From an uncultured Psychrobacter sp. (lineage in GTDB: Bacteria > Pseudomonadota > Gammaproteobacteria > Pseudomonadales > Moraxellaceae), in NCBI GenBank assembly GCA_947489525.1, contig CANLDW010000003.1:248001-312000 (forward strand): DNA of 64,000 nucleotides, written 5' to 3'. The position numbers were made by a program, and so were the translations under genes. Within the stretch, counting starts at the first letter, position 1, and every line of letters begins with the position of its first letter. Below are positions 21,388-32,826 of the stretch, piece by piece. The notes beneath the pieces were generated by a model. The model had not been told where the DNA came from, ran no database searches, and saw nothing but the letters and a program-made list of their open reading frames with translations.

Positions 21388-22590
21388 ATGACTCAACGCA
21401 TCGCTGTCCTTGGCGCAACCGGCTCAATTGGTGATAGTACGTTAGCTATATTGGCAATGCATCCTGACGAGTTTGACGTGTACGCTTTATCTGGCCATCA
21501 GCGCTTAGATAAATTACTCATTTTATGTCAGCAGTTTCGCCCGCAGCGCGTTTGTGTCCCTACGGCTGCTACTCACGATTTTGCTAAACGCTTACAGAAC
21601 GCAGGGTTAGATACTGACGTAGTAGGCGGTGAGACAGGGCTGATTGATATCGCTACCGACAATCAGACTGATACCCTAGTCGCTGCTATTGTGGGAGCGG
21701 CCGGTCTGCCCTCAACTTTAGCGGCAGCACGGGCAGGCAAGCGTATCTTATTAGCGAATAAAGAGGCGCTAGTGATGGCGGGTGCGGTCATGACAAACGC
21801 CGTAAAAATGCATAATGCGACCCTACTGCCTCTAGACTCTGAGCACAATGCTATCTTTCAGTGTCTGCCGCCTGAGATTCAGCGAGATACCACACAGATC
21901 CATGCGCCAAAATATGGGGTGCGCAAGCTGTGGTTGACAGCCTCTGGCGGGCCGTTTTTGCAGCAGACATTTGCGCAAATGCAGCAAGCAGGGGTCGCTG
22001 AGGCGATTAAACATCCTAACTGGTCAATGGGTCAAAAGATCTCCGTTGACTCAGCGACGATGATGAACAAGGGCTTAGAGTTGATTGAAGCCTGTCATTT
22101 ATTTGATTTAAGCGAAGATAAGATAAATGTCGTCATCCATCCGCAAAGCATTATCCACTCAATGGTAGAGTATAGCGATGGCAGCTTTTTGGCGCAGCTG
22201 GGCAGTCCAGATATGAAGACCCCGATCGCGCACGCACTTAGCTACCCTGAGCGTATGGATAGTGGCTCGCAACCTTTAGATCTTTATGCACTAAGTGGAC
22301 TTGAGTTTATAGAGCCTGACTTGCAAAAGTTTGCTTGCTTGCGCCTTGCTCGTACCGCCATGCAAGCGGGTACCCAAGCCACTATTGTTCTCAATGCGGC
22401 TAATGAGAGAGCGGTTTCAGCATTTTTAGCTGGTCGTATTCGCTTAACTGATATTGCTGATATTAATGAGCAAGCCCTCAATCAGGTATCGACTGGTTCT
22501 TTGGGGCACGATGCAGATATTGAAGAGATTATGGCGATTGATAAAGTTGCGCGCAAGCGTACTGATACATTGATTATGAAACTCGCTTAA
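21388..22590 (+). CDS. dxr: 1-deoxy-D-xylulose 5-phosphate reductoisomerase
   Basis: RIAVLGATGSIGDSTLAI, LLANKEALVMAG, PLDSEHNAIFQCL, HPNWSMGQKISVDSATMMNKGLELIEA. Confidence 0.97.
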   Translation: MTQRIAVLGATGSIGDSTLAILAMHPDEFDVYALSGHQRLDKLLILCQQFRPQRVCVPTAATHDFAKRLQNAGLDTDVVGGETGLIDIATDNQTDTLVAAIVGAAGLPSTLAAARAGKRILLANKEALVMAGAVMTNAVKMHNATLLPLDSEHNAIFQCLPPEIQRDTTQIHAPKYGVRKLWLTASGGPFLQQTFAQMQQAGVAEAIKHPNWSMGQKISVDSATMMNKGLELIEACHLFDLSEDKINVVIHPQSIIHSMVEYSDGSFLAQLGSPDMKTPIAHALSYPERMDSGSQPLDLYALSGLEFIEPDLQKFACLRLARTAMQAGTQATIVLNAANERAVSAFLAGRIRLTDIADINEQALNQVSTGSLGHDADIEEIMAIDKVARKRTDTLIMKLA

Positions 22591-22625
22591 GTGCTAATGT
22601 TAAGTGCTAGGCTTGAGTGCTAAGC
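22587..22625. repeat. 13-bp x3 imperfect tandem repeat across the dxr stop codon
   Basis: TTAAGTGCTAATG / TTAAGTGCTAGGC / TTGAGTGCTAAGC. Confidence 0.75.
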
Positions 22626-22757
22626 AGTTAGATAATGTTTTACTTATACTGTCAGTTTAGTCAATCCTCTCGTGAGGATATGGCGTATAATAACGAGCTA
22701 AGCTGTAATCACTATTTATTATGAATAAGCTTAGCCCATAGGCAGCGGGAGAAGGTA

Positions 22758-24161
22758 ATGACGTTGTTATTAACGCTTTTGGCAGCAATATTTGTACTCG
22801 GTCCTCTTATTGCCTTACATGAGTGGGGGCATTACATTGTAGCGCGTTTATGCGGCGTCAAGGTGCTAACCTATTCTATAGGTTTTGGGCCCAAGCTCTT
22901 TGGCTGGACGAGCAAAAAAACAGGTATTGATTATCGCGTATCTGCACTGCCACTGGGCGGTTATGTCAAAATGCTTGATGAGCGCGAAGGTGAAGTAGCA
23001 CCTAGCGAGCGCCACTTAGCGTTTAATCAGCAGCCTCCGCTAAAGAAGATTGCTATCGTGGCGGCAGGGCCACTCATGAACTTTATTATTGCGATTGCAC
23101 TGTTTTGGGTGTTATTTTTGACGCCATCAGAGCAATTAGCAACTAAGGTTGGACAGATATTACCAAATACTCCTGCAGCAAGTGCGCAGCTACCTGTCGC
23201 TGATAAAATAATAGCGATTGATGGTCATGACGTCCAAACTTGGGAGGAGATCAACTATCGCCTCGCTGGACGAATGGGTGAGACGGGCAATATTAATGTC
23301 ACCTTATTATCACAGACATCAAACGATACAGTCAATGACGTTACAACTAGGCGTCCAGGCGCGCATACTTATCAGGTATCTGTAACGCGCTTTATGCAGG
23401 GTCAGGATCAAGGCAAGGATGCTCTTAGCAGTTTTGGCGTTTTGCCATGGCAGCCTACTATTGCCCCTATAATTGGCGAGCTTGCTCCAGATGGTGCAGC
23501 AAAGCGTCAAGGACTACAAGTTGGCGACCGCATCACTGCTATTAATGGGAATGAGATAAACGACTGGATCAGTGTCACGCGTATTATAAAAGACAACCCT
23601 GAGGTTTTACTTAATTTTGCAGTAGTGCGTGATGGACAACCCGTTACTTTGCAGATTATGCCACAAGGTAAAAAGGATAATTTAGGTAATGATTACGGGC
23701 AGATCGGCGCTATGGTGGCTGAGACTGATATCGTTGTTCCTGAAGACTACAAAGCCACTATCGTATACGGTCCAGGCGAGGCGATTGTTAAGTCCTTTCA
23801 AAAGACAGAACAGCTTGCTGTTATGACTATAAGCTCGATGGGTAAGATGCTCTCAGGTATGATAGGTTTGGATAATTTATCAGGTCCTATTACGATAGCG
23901 AAAGTTGCCAAACAAAGCTTTGATATCAGTTGGAAGATGGTATTATCTACTGCTGCTCTCATTAGTTTAAGCCTTGCCGTACTCAATCTATTGCCTATTC
24001 CGGTGCTTGATGGTGGGCACATTTTGTATTACATGATAGAGCTGGTTCGAGGTAAACCCTTATCTGAGAGCGTACAAATAGCGGGACTAAATATCGGTCT
24101 ACTCTTGCTGGCAGGTTTCATGGTGTTAGCAATTGGTAATGATATTAGCCGTCTGTTCTAA
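22758..24161 (+). CDS. rseP: RIP metalloprotease RseP
   Basis: LIALHEWGHYIVARLCGVKV (HExxH), PDZ domains, LNLLPIPVLDGGHILYY. Confidence 0.95.
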   Translation: MTLLLTLLAAIFVLGPLIALHEWGHYIVARLCGVKVLTYSIGFGPKLFGWTSKKTGIDYRVSALPLGGYVKMLDEREGEVAPSERHLAFNQQPPLKKIAIVAAGPLMNFIIAIALFWVLFLTPSEQLATKVGQILPNTPAASAQLPVADKIIAIDGHDVQTWEEINYRLAGRMGETGNINVTLLSQTSNDTVNDVTTRRPGAHTYQVSVTRFMQGQDQGKDALSSFGVLPWQPTIAPIIGELAPDGAAKRQGLQVGDRITAINGNEINDWISVTRIIKDNPEVLLNFAVVRDGQPVTLQIMPQGKKDNLGNDYGQIGAMVAETDIVVPEDYKATIVYGPGEAIVKSFQKTEQLAVMTISSMGKMLSGMIGLDNLSGPITIAKVAKQSFDISWKMVLSTAALISLSLAVLNLLPIPVLDGGHILYYMIELVRGKPLSESVQIAGLNIGLLLLAGFMVLAIGNDISRLF

Positions 24162-24429
24162 TGTTATGCCTTCTACTCAACTCATATAAGTACGTAGATT
24201 TAATGGTTTAGAGCTTAAAGCGCTTTTTGGTTTAGAACGATCACCTAGCGCATTTGTGTCGCTGCTGCTGTACTAATCATAATTTTTAGTTTATTTTATG
24301 ACGCGTTTTATATAAAGTGTCTTGAGTCTGCAAGCGCCATAAATAACAGACGCAAATGATGCGTTGTGAGCTTGAGCAGATGATAGGTGCTTTTTAACTT
24401 AACTTAAGCAAGTTTTTTATTGACGGATA

Positions 24430-26868
24430 GTGTTTATGCGTACGCCTTTATTTATGAGCGCGGCTGGGTTGCCGTTAGTTGTAGCTATGATGAGCATGCC
24501 TGTACAGGCCGCAGAGTTTGTGGTCACTGATATCGGTTTTACTGGTCTACAACGCTTAACCCCTGACAGTCTCTATCCAGTATTGCCTATTGAAGTCGGT
24601 GATACGGTAACGGATGCAAGTCTTGCAGCGAGTATTAAAGCGCTATATGCCACAAACAATTTTGCTAATATTCAAAGCCGAGTCGAGGGTAGCGCCCTGC
24701 GTTTTGATGTACTTGAGCGTCCCACTATTGCTGAGGTCAACTTTGAGGGCAATAAGCTTATACCTGAGGAAGGTCTAGAACAAGGTCTGCAAAATGCAGG
24801 ACTTGCTGTAGGCGATGTACTACAACAAGCCACCTTACAAGGTGTTGCCAACGAGCTGCAACAGCAGTACATTAGCCAAGGCTATTACAATAGTAATATT
24901 GAGGTCGAACAGACGCTACTTGACGGTAACCGTGTTAAGTTAGATATTCGTTTTATTGAAGGCAAACCTGCCAAAGTAGTCGATATCAATATCATCGGTA
25001 ATCAGCACTTTAGCGATGAGCAGATTAAAGATGTTTTTGCGGTAAAAGAATCATCATGGACTCGGTTTTTATCCAAGTCCGATCGCTACGCGCAAGAGAA
25101 GTTAGCTGCTAGTCTTGAGAATCTAAAAGCCCTGTACCAAAATGATGGTTATGTACGCTTTGAGGTCGATAACGCCGTCCTTAACATCAGTGAAGATAAG
25201 CGTAATGTCTTTATTGAGATCAGCTTGAGCGAAGGTGAGCAATATCAGTTTGGTGAAGTAAACTTTTTGGGTAAACCTACCTTTGATGTCAATGAGCTGG
25301 ACGAGTTAGTAACGTTTAATTCAAATGAGCAGTACTCACAAGCTGAGCTGGATGCCACAACCGCCGCGCTTAAAAATCGCTACGGCAATGAAGGCTTTTA
25401 TTTAGCACAAGTAAGACCTGTACCGCGGATCAACGATGAGACGCGAGTAGTCGATGTCGATTACTATATTGATCCTGCAAGACCCATTTACGTGCGCCGT
25501 ATCAACTTCTCGGGTAACCTAAAGACACAGGATGAAGTCCTGCGCCGCGAGATGCGTCAGCTTGAGAGCGCACTTGCTTCTAATGAAAAAATTCAGCTAT
25601 CACGTGCACGTCTGCTACGTACAGGATTTTTTAAAACTGTCGATGTGGATGTAACACCTGTCCCTAATCAGCCTGACCAAGTGGATGTAAACTTTACAGT
25701 TGAAGAACAACCTTCAGGCAGTTCAACGATTGCAGCGGGTTATTCACAAAGTGGCGGGGTAACGTTTCAGCTAGATTTAACCCAAAATAACTTTATGGGT
25801 ACAGGTAACCGTGTACAGGCAGGACTTGCGCGCTCAGAAACTCGTGATTCTTATAGCTTAGGATATACTGACCCTTACTTTACAGAAAATGGCGTATCGC
25901 AAGGGGTCAGCGCTTATTATCGCGAGACCAAGTTTGATGATCGAAATGTCAGTAATTATGTGACGGATTCTTACGGTGCAACGCTCAATTATAGTTATCC
26001 AGTTGATGAAACCAAACGTGTTAGTGCAGGTATTAATATCGATAATACTGATGTACGGGGCGGGCGCCGTTTAGGGGTCTCAAACGTACAGCAAATCATC
26101 GACGATGGTGGTAGCTTTGAGAACTTTACTGGTGAGTTTGAGGGACGTACAGGTTTTAAAAACGATTACACCACTTATAACCTGCTCTTTGGTTGGGATT
26201 ATAGTACCCTTGATCGTCCCGTATTTCCAACCAAGGGCATGAGTCATGCAGTAGATGCTACAATTGGTTTGGGCGACGCTGAATACCAAAAAGTTATTTA
26301 CCGCGGCAATGTCTATTATCCTATCTATAAAGACGTCATTGCGCGTGGCTATACTAAGCTTGGCTATGGTAATGATCTGCCTTTTTATGAGAACTTTTAT
26401 GCTGGTGGTTATGGCTCGGTTAGAGGTTATGAGTCATCAACTTTAGGTCCGCAGTCTAAGTCGTACAGCGATGCGATAAACGGTTTAGATCGTTTTCGTG
26501 ATGAAGAAGTAGGGGGTAACGCGCTTGCGACCTTTGGTACTGAGCTCATACTTCCGGTACCTTTCAAAGGCGATTGGGCAGATCAAGTACGTCCAGTATT
26601 GTTTGCAGAAGGCGGGCAGGTGTTTGATACCGATAATAGAGAAGATCGTGACTTTATTGATCCTAATACCGGTGAACCTATTCTCAATGCTGATGGCAGT
26701 ACGGTAAAGCTACTCAAGCAAGATAAAGATCTACGCTTTAGTGCAGGGGTTGGTGTTACTTGGTATACGCCTATTGGTCCTATTTCACTGAGTTATGCTG
26801 TACCGATTGGCGATAAAGAGCAAGACGAGACTGAAAACGTCCAGTTCCAAATCGGTAGTACGTTCTAG
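24430..26868 (+). CDS. bamA: outer membrane protein assembly factor BamA
   Basis: Signal peptide, five POTRA-like repeats, YGSVRGYESSTLGP, C-terminal FQIGSTF with terminal aromatic residue. Confidence 0.96.
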   Translation: MFMRTPLFMSAAGLPLVVAMMSMPVQAAEFVVTDIGFTGLQRLTPDSLYPVLPIEVGDTVTDASLAASIKALYATNNFANIQSRVEGSALRFDVLERPTIAEVNFEGNKLIPEEGLEQGLQNAGLAVGDVLQQATLQGVANELQQQYISQGYYNSNIEVEQTLLDGNRVKLDIRFIEGKPAKVVDINIIGNQHFSDEQIKDVFAVKESSWTRFLSKSDRYAQEKLAASLENLKALYQNDGYVRFEVDNAVLNISEDKRNVFIEISLSEGEQYQFGEVNFLGKPTFDVNELDELVTFNSNEQYSQAELDATTAALKNRYGNEGFYLAQVRPVPRINDETRVVDVDYYIDPARPIYVRRINFSGNLKTQDEVLRREMRQLESALASNEKIQLSRARLLRTGFFKTVDVDVTPVPNQPDQVDVNFTVEEQPSGSSTIAAGYSQSGGVTFQLDLTQNNFMGTGNRVQAGLARSETRDSYSLGYTDPYFTENGVSQGVSAYYRETKFDDRNVSNYVTDSYGATLNYSYPVDETKRVSAGINIDNTDVRGGRRLGVSNVQQIIDDGGSFENFTGEFEGRTGFKNDYTTYNLLFGWDYSTLDRPVFPTKGMSHAVDATIGLGDAEYQKVIYRGNVYYPIYKDVIARGYTKLGYGNDLPFYENFYAGGYGSVRGYESSTLGPQSKSYSDAINGLDRFRDEEVGGNALATFGTELILPVPFKGDWADQVRPVLFAEGGQVFDTDNREDRDFIDPNTGEPILNADGSTVKLLKQDKDLRFSAGVGVTWYTPIGPISLSYAVPIGDKEQDETENVQFQIGSTF

Positions 26869-26951
26869 TTAAGTTATTAGCCCGTTACAGATCGCCAGAG
26901 TGAGTATCAATCTGGCGATTGTCATATTCACCCACCATACTTATATTTATT

Positions 26952-27968
26952 ATGATAACGATTGAGCAACTTATCACTCAAATTGAGAAGCGTCAGCCTG
27001 TCCTTAATAAGACTGAGATTAGTACGGAAAATCTGCATTTAACCTTAAGCGGTATTGGCAGCTTAGTAGATGCCGATCAGACACAGCTTAGCTTTTTGGC
27101 AGATCCGCACTATGCCTCAAGCTTGGCTAGCAGCGTGGCAGGTGCAATACTCGTTACAGAAGCGTACCGCGAGCAAGTACCAGCAGGCAGTGTCGCTTTA
27201 GTCGTTACAACGCCTTACTTAGCTTATGCGAGCAGTAGTCAGCTGTTTGCGCCTAAGAATCCAGCCTCTCATATACACTCAACAGCGGTGATCGCTGACA
27301 GTGCCGTGATAGATCCGCAGGTGCATATTGGTGCTTTTTGTGTGATTGGTGAAGGTGTCCATATTGGTGCACGCAGTGTTCTTAATGCTCACGTAGTTAT
27401 TGAAGAGAGTACGGTGATTGGTACGGACTGCGTTATTAAGTCTCAAGTCGTTATCGGTCATCACTGTGTAATTGGCAATCATGTCAGAGTGCATGCTGGT
27501 GCGAGTATAGGTTCTGAGGGTTTTGGTTTTGCGCCAACACAGGATCCAAGCAGTGAGGGTTGGGAGCGTATTGCTCAACTTGGCCGTGTGATTATAGGCA
27601 ACAACGTACGTATCGGTAGTAATAGCTGTATTGATCGCGGCGCAATTGATGATACGGTCATTGAAGATCATGTTATCATTGACAACGTCGTCCAAATCGC
27701 ACACAACGTTCACATTGGCGCAGGCACCGCTATCGCAGCGCAAACTGGTATTGCTGGTAGCACCACTATAGGTCGCCGCTGTATTATAGGCGGCGCGGTT
27801 GGTATTACTGGTCATATTGATATTGCAGATGATGTTGTGTTGTCAGGTATGTCTATGGTGACTAAATCCATCAAGAGCGCAGGCAGTTATTCGTCGGGCG
27901 TTCCAGTAATGCCAACTGCCAACTGGCGCCGCGCTGCAGTACGTTTTCGCCAACTCAGCCGCAATTAG
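26952..27968 (+). CDS. lpxD: UDP-3-O-(3-hydroxyacyl)glucosamine N-acyltransferase
   Basis: Left-handed beta-helix hexapeptide repeats, GSEGFGFAP, CIDRGAIDDTVIEDHVIIDNVVQIAHNV. ATG at 26952 preferred over the upstream TTG at 26919. Confidence 0.95.
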   Translation: MITIEQLITQIEKRQPVLNKTEISTENLHLTLSGIGSLVDADQTQLSFLADPHYASSLASSVAGAILVTEAYREQVPAGSVALVVTTPYLAYASSSQLFAPKNPASHIHSTAVIADSAVIDPQVHIGAFCVIGEGVHIGARSVLNAHVVIEESTVIGTDCVIKSQVVIGHHCVIGNHVRVHAGASIGSEGFGFAPTQDPSSEGWERIAQLGRVIIGNNVRIGSNSCIDRGAIDDTVIEDHVIIDNVVQIAHNVHIGAGTAIAAQTGIAGSTTIGRRCIIGGAVGITGHIDIADDVVLSGMSMVTKSIKSAGSYSSGVPVMPTANWRRAAVRFRQLSRN

Positions 27969-28015
27969 TTTTATTACTTGTACGCCCTTTAGATACACAG
28001 CAAGGATGCATCGCT

Positions 28016-28522
28016 ATGAACCGTATTCCGAACACACCGATGGACAATAATGTAAAAAGCTTAGCGGAGCAAGGCCTAACCTTACCACTGACCTTTGACA
28101 CATTGAAACACTACTTACCACACCGTTATCCGTTTTTACTCATTGACAAAATCATTGCCTGTACGCCAGGTGAGTGTATTACGGGTATCAAAAACGTGAC
28201 TATCAATGAAGAGTTTTTTAGTGGGCATTTTCCTGACGAGCCTATTATGCCAGGTGTACTAATGGTTGAGTCTATGGCACAAGTCTCAGGAGTATTGGGG
28301 TTTATCACAGCGGGTTTGACCTCTGAGGATGGTTACTTATATTTATTTGCAGGCGTTGATAAGGTGCGTTTTAAGCGTCGTGTTATCCCAGGCGATCAGT
28401 TGGTCGTCCGCGCTATTAGTACGATGCAAAAACAAGGCATATATAAGTTTGATTGTACGGTTCATGTCGATGATAAGCTTGCTGCTAGTGCTCAAATTAT
28501 GATTGCTCGTCAAGAGCAATAG
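28016..28522 (+). CDS. fabZ: 3-hydroxyacyl-ACP dehydratase FabZ
   Basis: LPHRYPFLLIDKI, FFSGHFPDEPIMPGVLMVESMAQ. Confidence 0.97.
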   Translation: MNRIPNTPMDNNVKSLAEQGLTLPLTFDTLKHYLPHRYPFLLIDKIIACTPGECITGIKNVTINEEFFSGHFPDEPIMPGVLMVESMAQVSGVLGFITAGLTSEDGYLYLFAGVDKVRFKRRVIPGDQLVVRAISTMQKQGIYKFDCTVHVDDKLAASAQIMIARQEQ

Positions 28523-28622
28523 CGACTTGTGTATCAAATGAGATTTGCGCTACGGCAAACCCTATGCTTAACTTTTAATTCGCACCCTTAATACCCTTAA
28601 TACCAAGACCAAGGTTCATACT

Positions 28623-29402
28623 ATGAGTCAGATCCATCCTACCGCACTCATCTCACCCTCCGCGACTATCGATGAGAGCGCTACTATAGGGCCATATTGT
28701 ATTGTCGGTGATGAGGTGACTATTGGCGCGCATACCGTTTTACATCGTCATGTTGTGATCACAAGACTTAGCCGTATTGGCGCGCACAATCAGTTTTATC
28801 AATTTGCCAGTATTGGTGAGGATCCACAGGACTTAAAGTACGCTGGTGAGCGTACTTGGCTTGAGATTGGTGATCACAATACCATTCGCGAGGCTTGTAG
28901 TTTGCACCGTGGTACGGTACAGGACAAAGCATTGACTAAGATTGGTCATCACAACTTGCTTATGGTGAACACGCACATCGCCCATGACTGTATAGTAGGC
29001 GATCACAATGTACTGGCTAACAACGTTGGGATTGCAGGTCACGTGACGATTGGCAATCATACGATTATTGGTGGTAATTCTGGTATTCATCAGTTCTGCC
29101 GCGTTGATGATTATAGTTTAGTGGGCGGCGCGAGCCTGATTTTAAAAGATGTTGCTGCTTTTACCATGGTTTCAGGTAACCCAGCAGGGGCACATGGTCT
29201 CAATGTAGAGGGTATGCGCCGTAAAGACTGGCCTCAGCACACGATTGACGTTTTGCGCCAAGCATACCGCGTTATTTACCGCTCGGGATTAACAACGGTT
29301 CAAGCGCTCAAGATACTTCAAGATGATCTATTGCCCAAAGAGCCTAAGATCCAGATGCTCATTGATTCTTTAGAACACAGCAAACGCGGTGTCGTACGCT
29401 AG
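28623..29402 (+). CDS. lpxA: acyl-ACP--UDP-N-acetylglucosamine O-acyltransferase
   Basis: QIHPTALISPSATIDESATIGPYCIVGDEVTIG, IGEDPQDLKYAGERTWLEIGDHNTIREACSLHRGT. Confidence 0.97.
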   Translation: MSQIHPTALISPSATIDESATIGPYCIVGDEVTIGAHTVLHRHVVITRLSRIGAHNQFYQFASIGEDPQDLKYAGERTWLEIGDHNTIREACSLHRGTVQDKALTKIGHHNLLMVNTHIAHDCIVGDHNVLANNVGIAGHVTIGNHTIIGGNSGIHQFCRVDDYSLVGGASLILKDVAAFTMVSGNPAGAHGLNVEGMRRKDWPQHTIDVLRQAYRVIYRSGLTTVQALKILQDDLLPKEPKIQMLIDSLEHSKRGVVR

Positions 29403-29427
29403 ATGGTCTTTATCTATAGTCTTTGTT

Positions 29428-29457
29428 AAACCACAGCGCTCAGTTGTGGTTTTTTTG
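29428..29457 (+). terminator. rho-independent terminator after lpxA
   Basis: AAACCACAGCGCTCAGTTGTGGTTTTTTTG hairpin with T-run. Confidence 0.75.
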
Positions 29458-29628
29458 TTTTTTATGATGACTTGACTTTTAGTAGGGATTAGCAGAAACT
29501 TTCTAGTCATATCCAGTAAGGTTTTGGTAACTTGCTTTAACTAACGGCTACGCCGTTGACTCTTCGTTGATTTATAGGTAGTAGCCGAATCATTTTGAGT
29601 CATTGCAATTATATTTTAGGAGTGTCAT

Positions 29629-31146
29629 ATGGCTGAGCAAAGGGAAAATTGGTCCAGTAGGACGGGGTTTATTATCGCTGCGGTAGGTTCCGCAGTAGGA
29701 TTGGGTAACATATGGCGTTTTCCTTATGTAGCGTATGACAATGGTGGCGGTGCGTTTATGGTGCCGTATCTCATTGCATTGCTCACCGCGGGTATTCCGC
29801 TGTTATTCTTAGATTATATCGTCGGTCATAAATACCGGGCCGCCGCGCCCCGTGCTTATAAACGAATGGTTAGATCGGCACAGTTTGTTGGTTGGTGGCA
29901 AACGCTTGTCTCTTTTGTTATAGCCATTTATTATGCTGCAGTTATTGTTTGGGCGGGCAGTTACATGGTGTTCTCATTTGGACAAAAATGGGGCGAGGAT
30001 ACCACGAACTTCTTCGTTAGTGACTTTGTACAGCATACAGGCGATCTGACCTCAGTATTTGTTCCGCAGATGTTTATTGGTCTTGTCATTGTTTGGGCAC
30101 TCGCCATACTCATTATGTCAGGTGGTATTCGAAAAGGTGTAGAGCTGGCTAACAAAATCTGTATTCCGCTACTTATAGTATTGTTTGGTATTATGGTATT
30201 TAAGGCAGTTACCTTACCAGGTGCAGTTGTTGGTTTGAATGCCTTCTTTGAGCCGAATTGGGAGAGGATGAAAGAGCCTAGCGTCTGGCTTGCCGCTTAC
30301 GGTCATGTGTTTTTCTCCTTATCAGTAGGGTTTGGTATTATGGTTACCTACGCCTCATACCTTAAGAGAAATACTAACTTGACAGGAGCAGGATTAGTCG
30401 TCGGTTTTGCAAACTCATCTTTTGAGCTTATCGCGGGTATTGGTATCTTCGCTGCTATCGGATTTATGGCGATGTCTACAGGTCAAGATGTCTCCGAGGT
30501 CGCAAGTGGCGGCGTTGGACTGGCATTCTTTGTGTTTCCCAAAATTATCTCAACAATGGGTGCAAGCGGCGACTTCGTTGGTTTCTTATTCTTTGGCTCT
30601 TTGGTTGTTGCTGGTATCAGCTCACTGGTTAGTATCCTTGAAGTTCCTATCTCCGCTTTCCAAGATAAATTTGCTTGGTCACGCAAAAAAGCCGTGGCTG
30701 CTATAGGCGGTGTGTGTGCGGTGATATCTATATCGGCATTCTCCACAGGTAGCTCACTGGTACTGGTAGATGTTATCGATCACTTTGCAAATAACATCGG
30801 TATTGTTGCAGGTGGCTTATTATCAATCATTTGGGTGACTTGGTTTAATCGTCACAAAATCCCAGGTCTGCTTGAGCATATCAATCGCATCTCAAGCGTT
30901 AAGCTTGGCGGCGCTTGGGTATTTATGCTGACAGTTATCACGCCAACCGTACTAGTGATCGCTTTGGGTCTAAAACTTATTGAGCTTGTCAGAACGCCTT
31001 ATGAGGGTTACTCAACAACTATACTATTGCTATTTGGCTGGGGCGTTGTGGTGTTCTTTGGCTTGGGCGCCTTTATTTTGACGCGTATGAGAGGCGTACA
31101 TGATAATGAAGATAATAAAGCCCGCGTCATGGACGATGCTCGTTAA
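29629..31146 (+). CDS. sodium-dependent transporter, NSS (SNF) family
   Basis: NWSSRTGFIIAAVGSAVGLGNIWRFPYVAYDNGGGAFMVPYLIALLTAGIPLLFLDY. Confidence 0.93.
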   Translation: MAEQRENWSSRTGFIIAAVGSAVGLGNIWRFPYVAYDNGGGAFMVPYLIALLTAGIPLLFLDYIVGHKYRAAAPRAYKRMVRSAQFVGWWQTLVSFVIAIYYAAVIVWAGSYMVFSFGQKWGEDTTNFFVSDFVQHTGDLTSVFVPQMFIGLVIVWALAILIMSGGIRKGVELANKICIPLLIVLFGIMVFKAVTLPGAVVGLNAFFEPNWERMKEPSVWLAAYGHVFFSLSVGFGIMVTYASYLKRNTNLTGAGLVVGFANSSFELIAGIGIFAAIGFMAMSTGQDVSEVASGGVGLAFFVFPKIISTMGASGDFVGFLFFGSLVVAGISSLVSILEVPISAFQDKFAWSRKKAVAAIGGVCAVISISAFSTGSSLVLVDVIDHFANNIGIVAGGLLSIIWVTWFNRHKIPGLLEHINRISSVKLGGAWVFMLTVITPTVLVIALGLKLIELVRTPYEGYSTTILLLFGWGVVVFFGLGAFILTRMRGVHDNEDNKARVMDDAR

Positions 31147-31175
31147 TTAGACTTAAATGTTAAAAGGAAAATATT

Positions 31176-31310
31176 ATGACGACCTCAGCAATTGTGTTTA
31201 TGATCATATCCATGCTACTCATTTGGGGCGGTCTGCTTCTCGCCGTCTTGCACCTAAGAAAGCATCCTGACATTCCAATGTCAGAGCTACCAGATGATAC
31301 TATTTACTAA
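31176..31310 (+). CDS. MetS-like small subunit of an NSS-family transporter (44 aa)
   Basis: MTTSAIVFMIISMLLIWGGLLLAVLHLRKHPDIPMSELPDDTIY*, preceded by AAAAGGAAA RBS-like sequence, 29 bp after the NSS gene; not in the ORF track (too short). Confidence 0.8.
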   Translation: MTTSAIVFMIISMLLIWGGLLLAVLHLRKHPDIPMSELPDDTIY

Positions 31311-31331
31311 AGCGTCATTTACTAAAGCGTT
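31302..31331. repeat. 15-bp x2 tandem duplication across the small-subunit stop codon
   Basis: ATTTACTAAAGCGTC followed by ATTTACTAAAGCGTT. Confidence 0.8.
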
Positions 31332-31340
31332 ATTCTCAAA

Positions 31341-31376
31341 AAAAATGCCAGTCCCTTAATAATGACTGGCATTTTT
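31341..31376. terminator. bidirectional rho-independent terminator between the NSS operon and tgt
   Basis: AAAAATGCCAGTC-ccttaataat-GACTGGCATTTTT: 13-bp perfect stem. Confidence 0.85.
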
Positions 31377-31405
31377 CGTCCTAGTGTTAAGCATTATCTA
31401 GTGAA

Positions 31406-32630
<1,225 letters not shown>

Positions 32631-32770
32631 CTACGCTTTGGCGTCTATAGTCAGTACGCCAGTCAGTGCGATATTTAGCGTATCGGTAAGCGTATCGTAA
32701 GCGGCTACGCTGTTATATCCATCAATCTCAACAAGACATGAAGGGATATAAACAACAAACAGAACTCCAT

Positions 32771-32798
32771 AAAAAAGACAGCCCTAAGCTGTCTTTTT
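32771..32798 (-). terminator. rho-independent terminator of asd
   Basis: AAAAAAGACAGC-cctaa-GCTGTCTTTTTAG; lies just downstream of asd on the minus strand. Confidence 0.8.
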
Positions 32799-32826
32799 AG
32801 TAGGTTACCCAACTTTTGAATGACTG

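Noticed and set aside
27279-27815. 178-aa minus-strand ORF inside lpxD
   Set aside because: Composition (Asn/Thr/Asp/Ala rich) is the mirror of the hexapeptide-repeat codons of lpxD; spurious.
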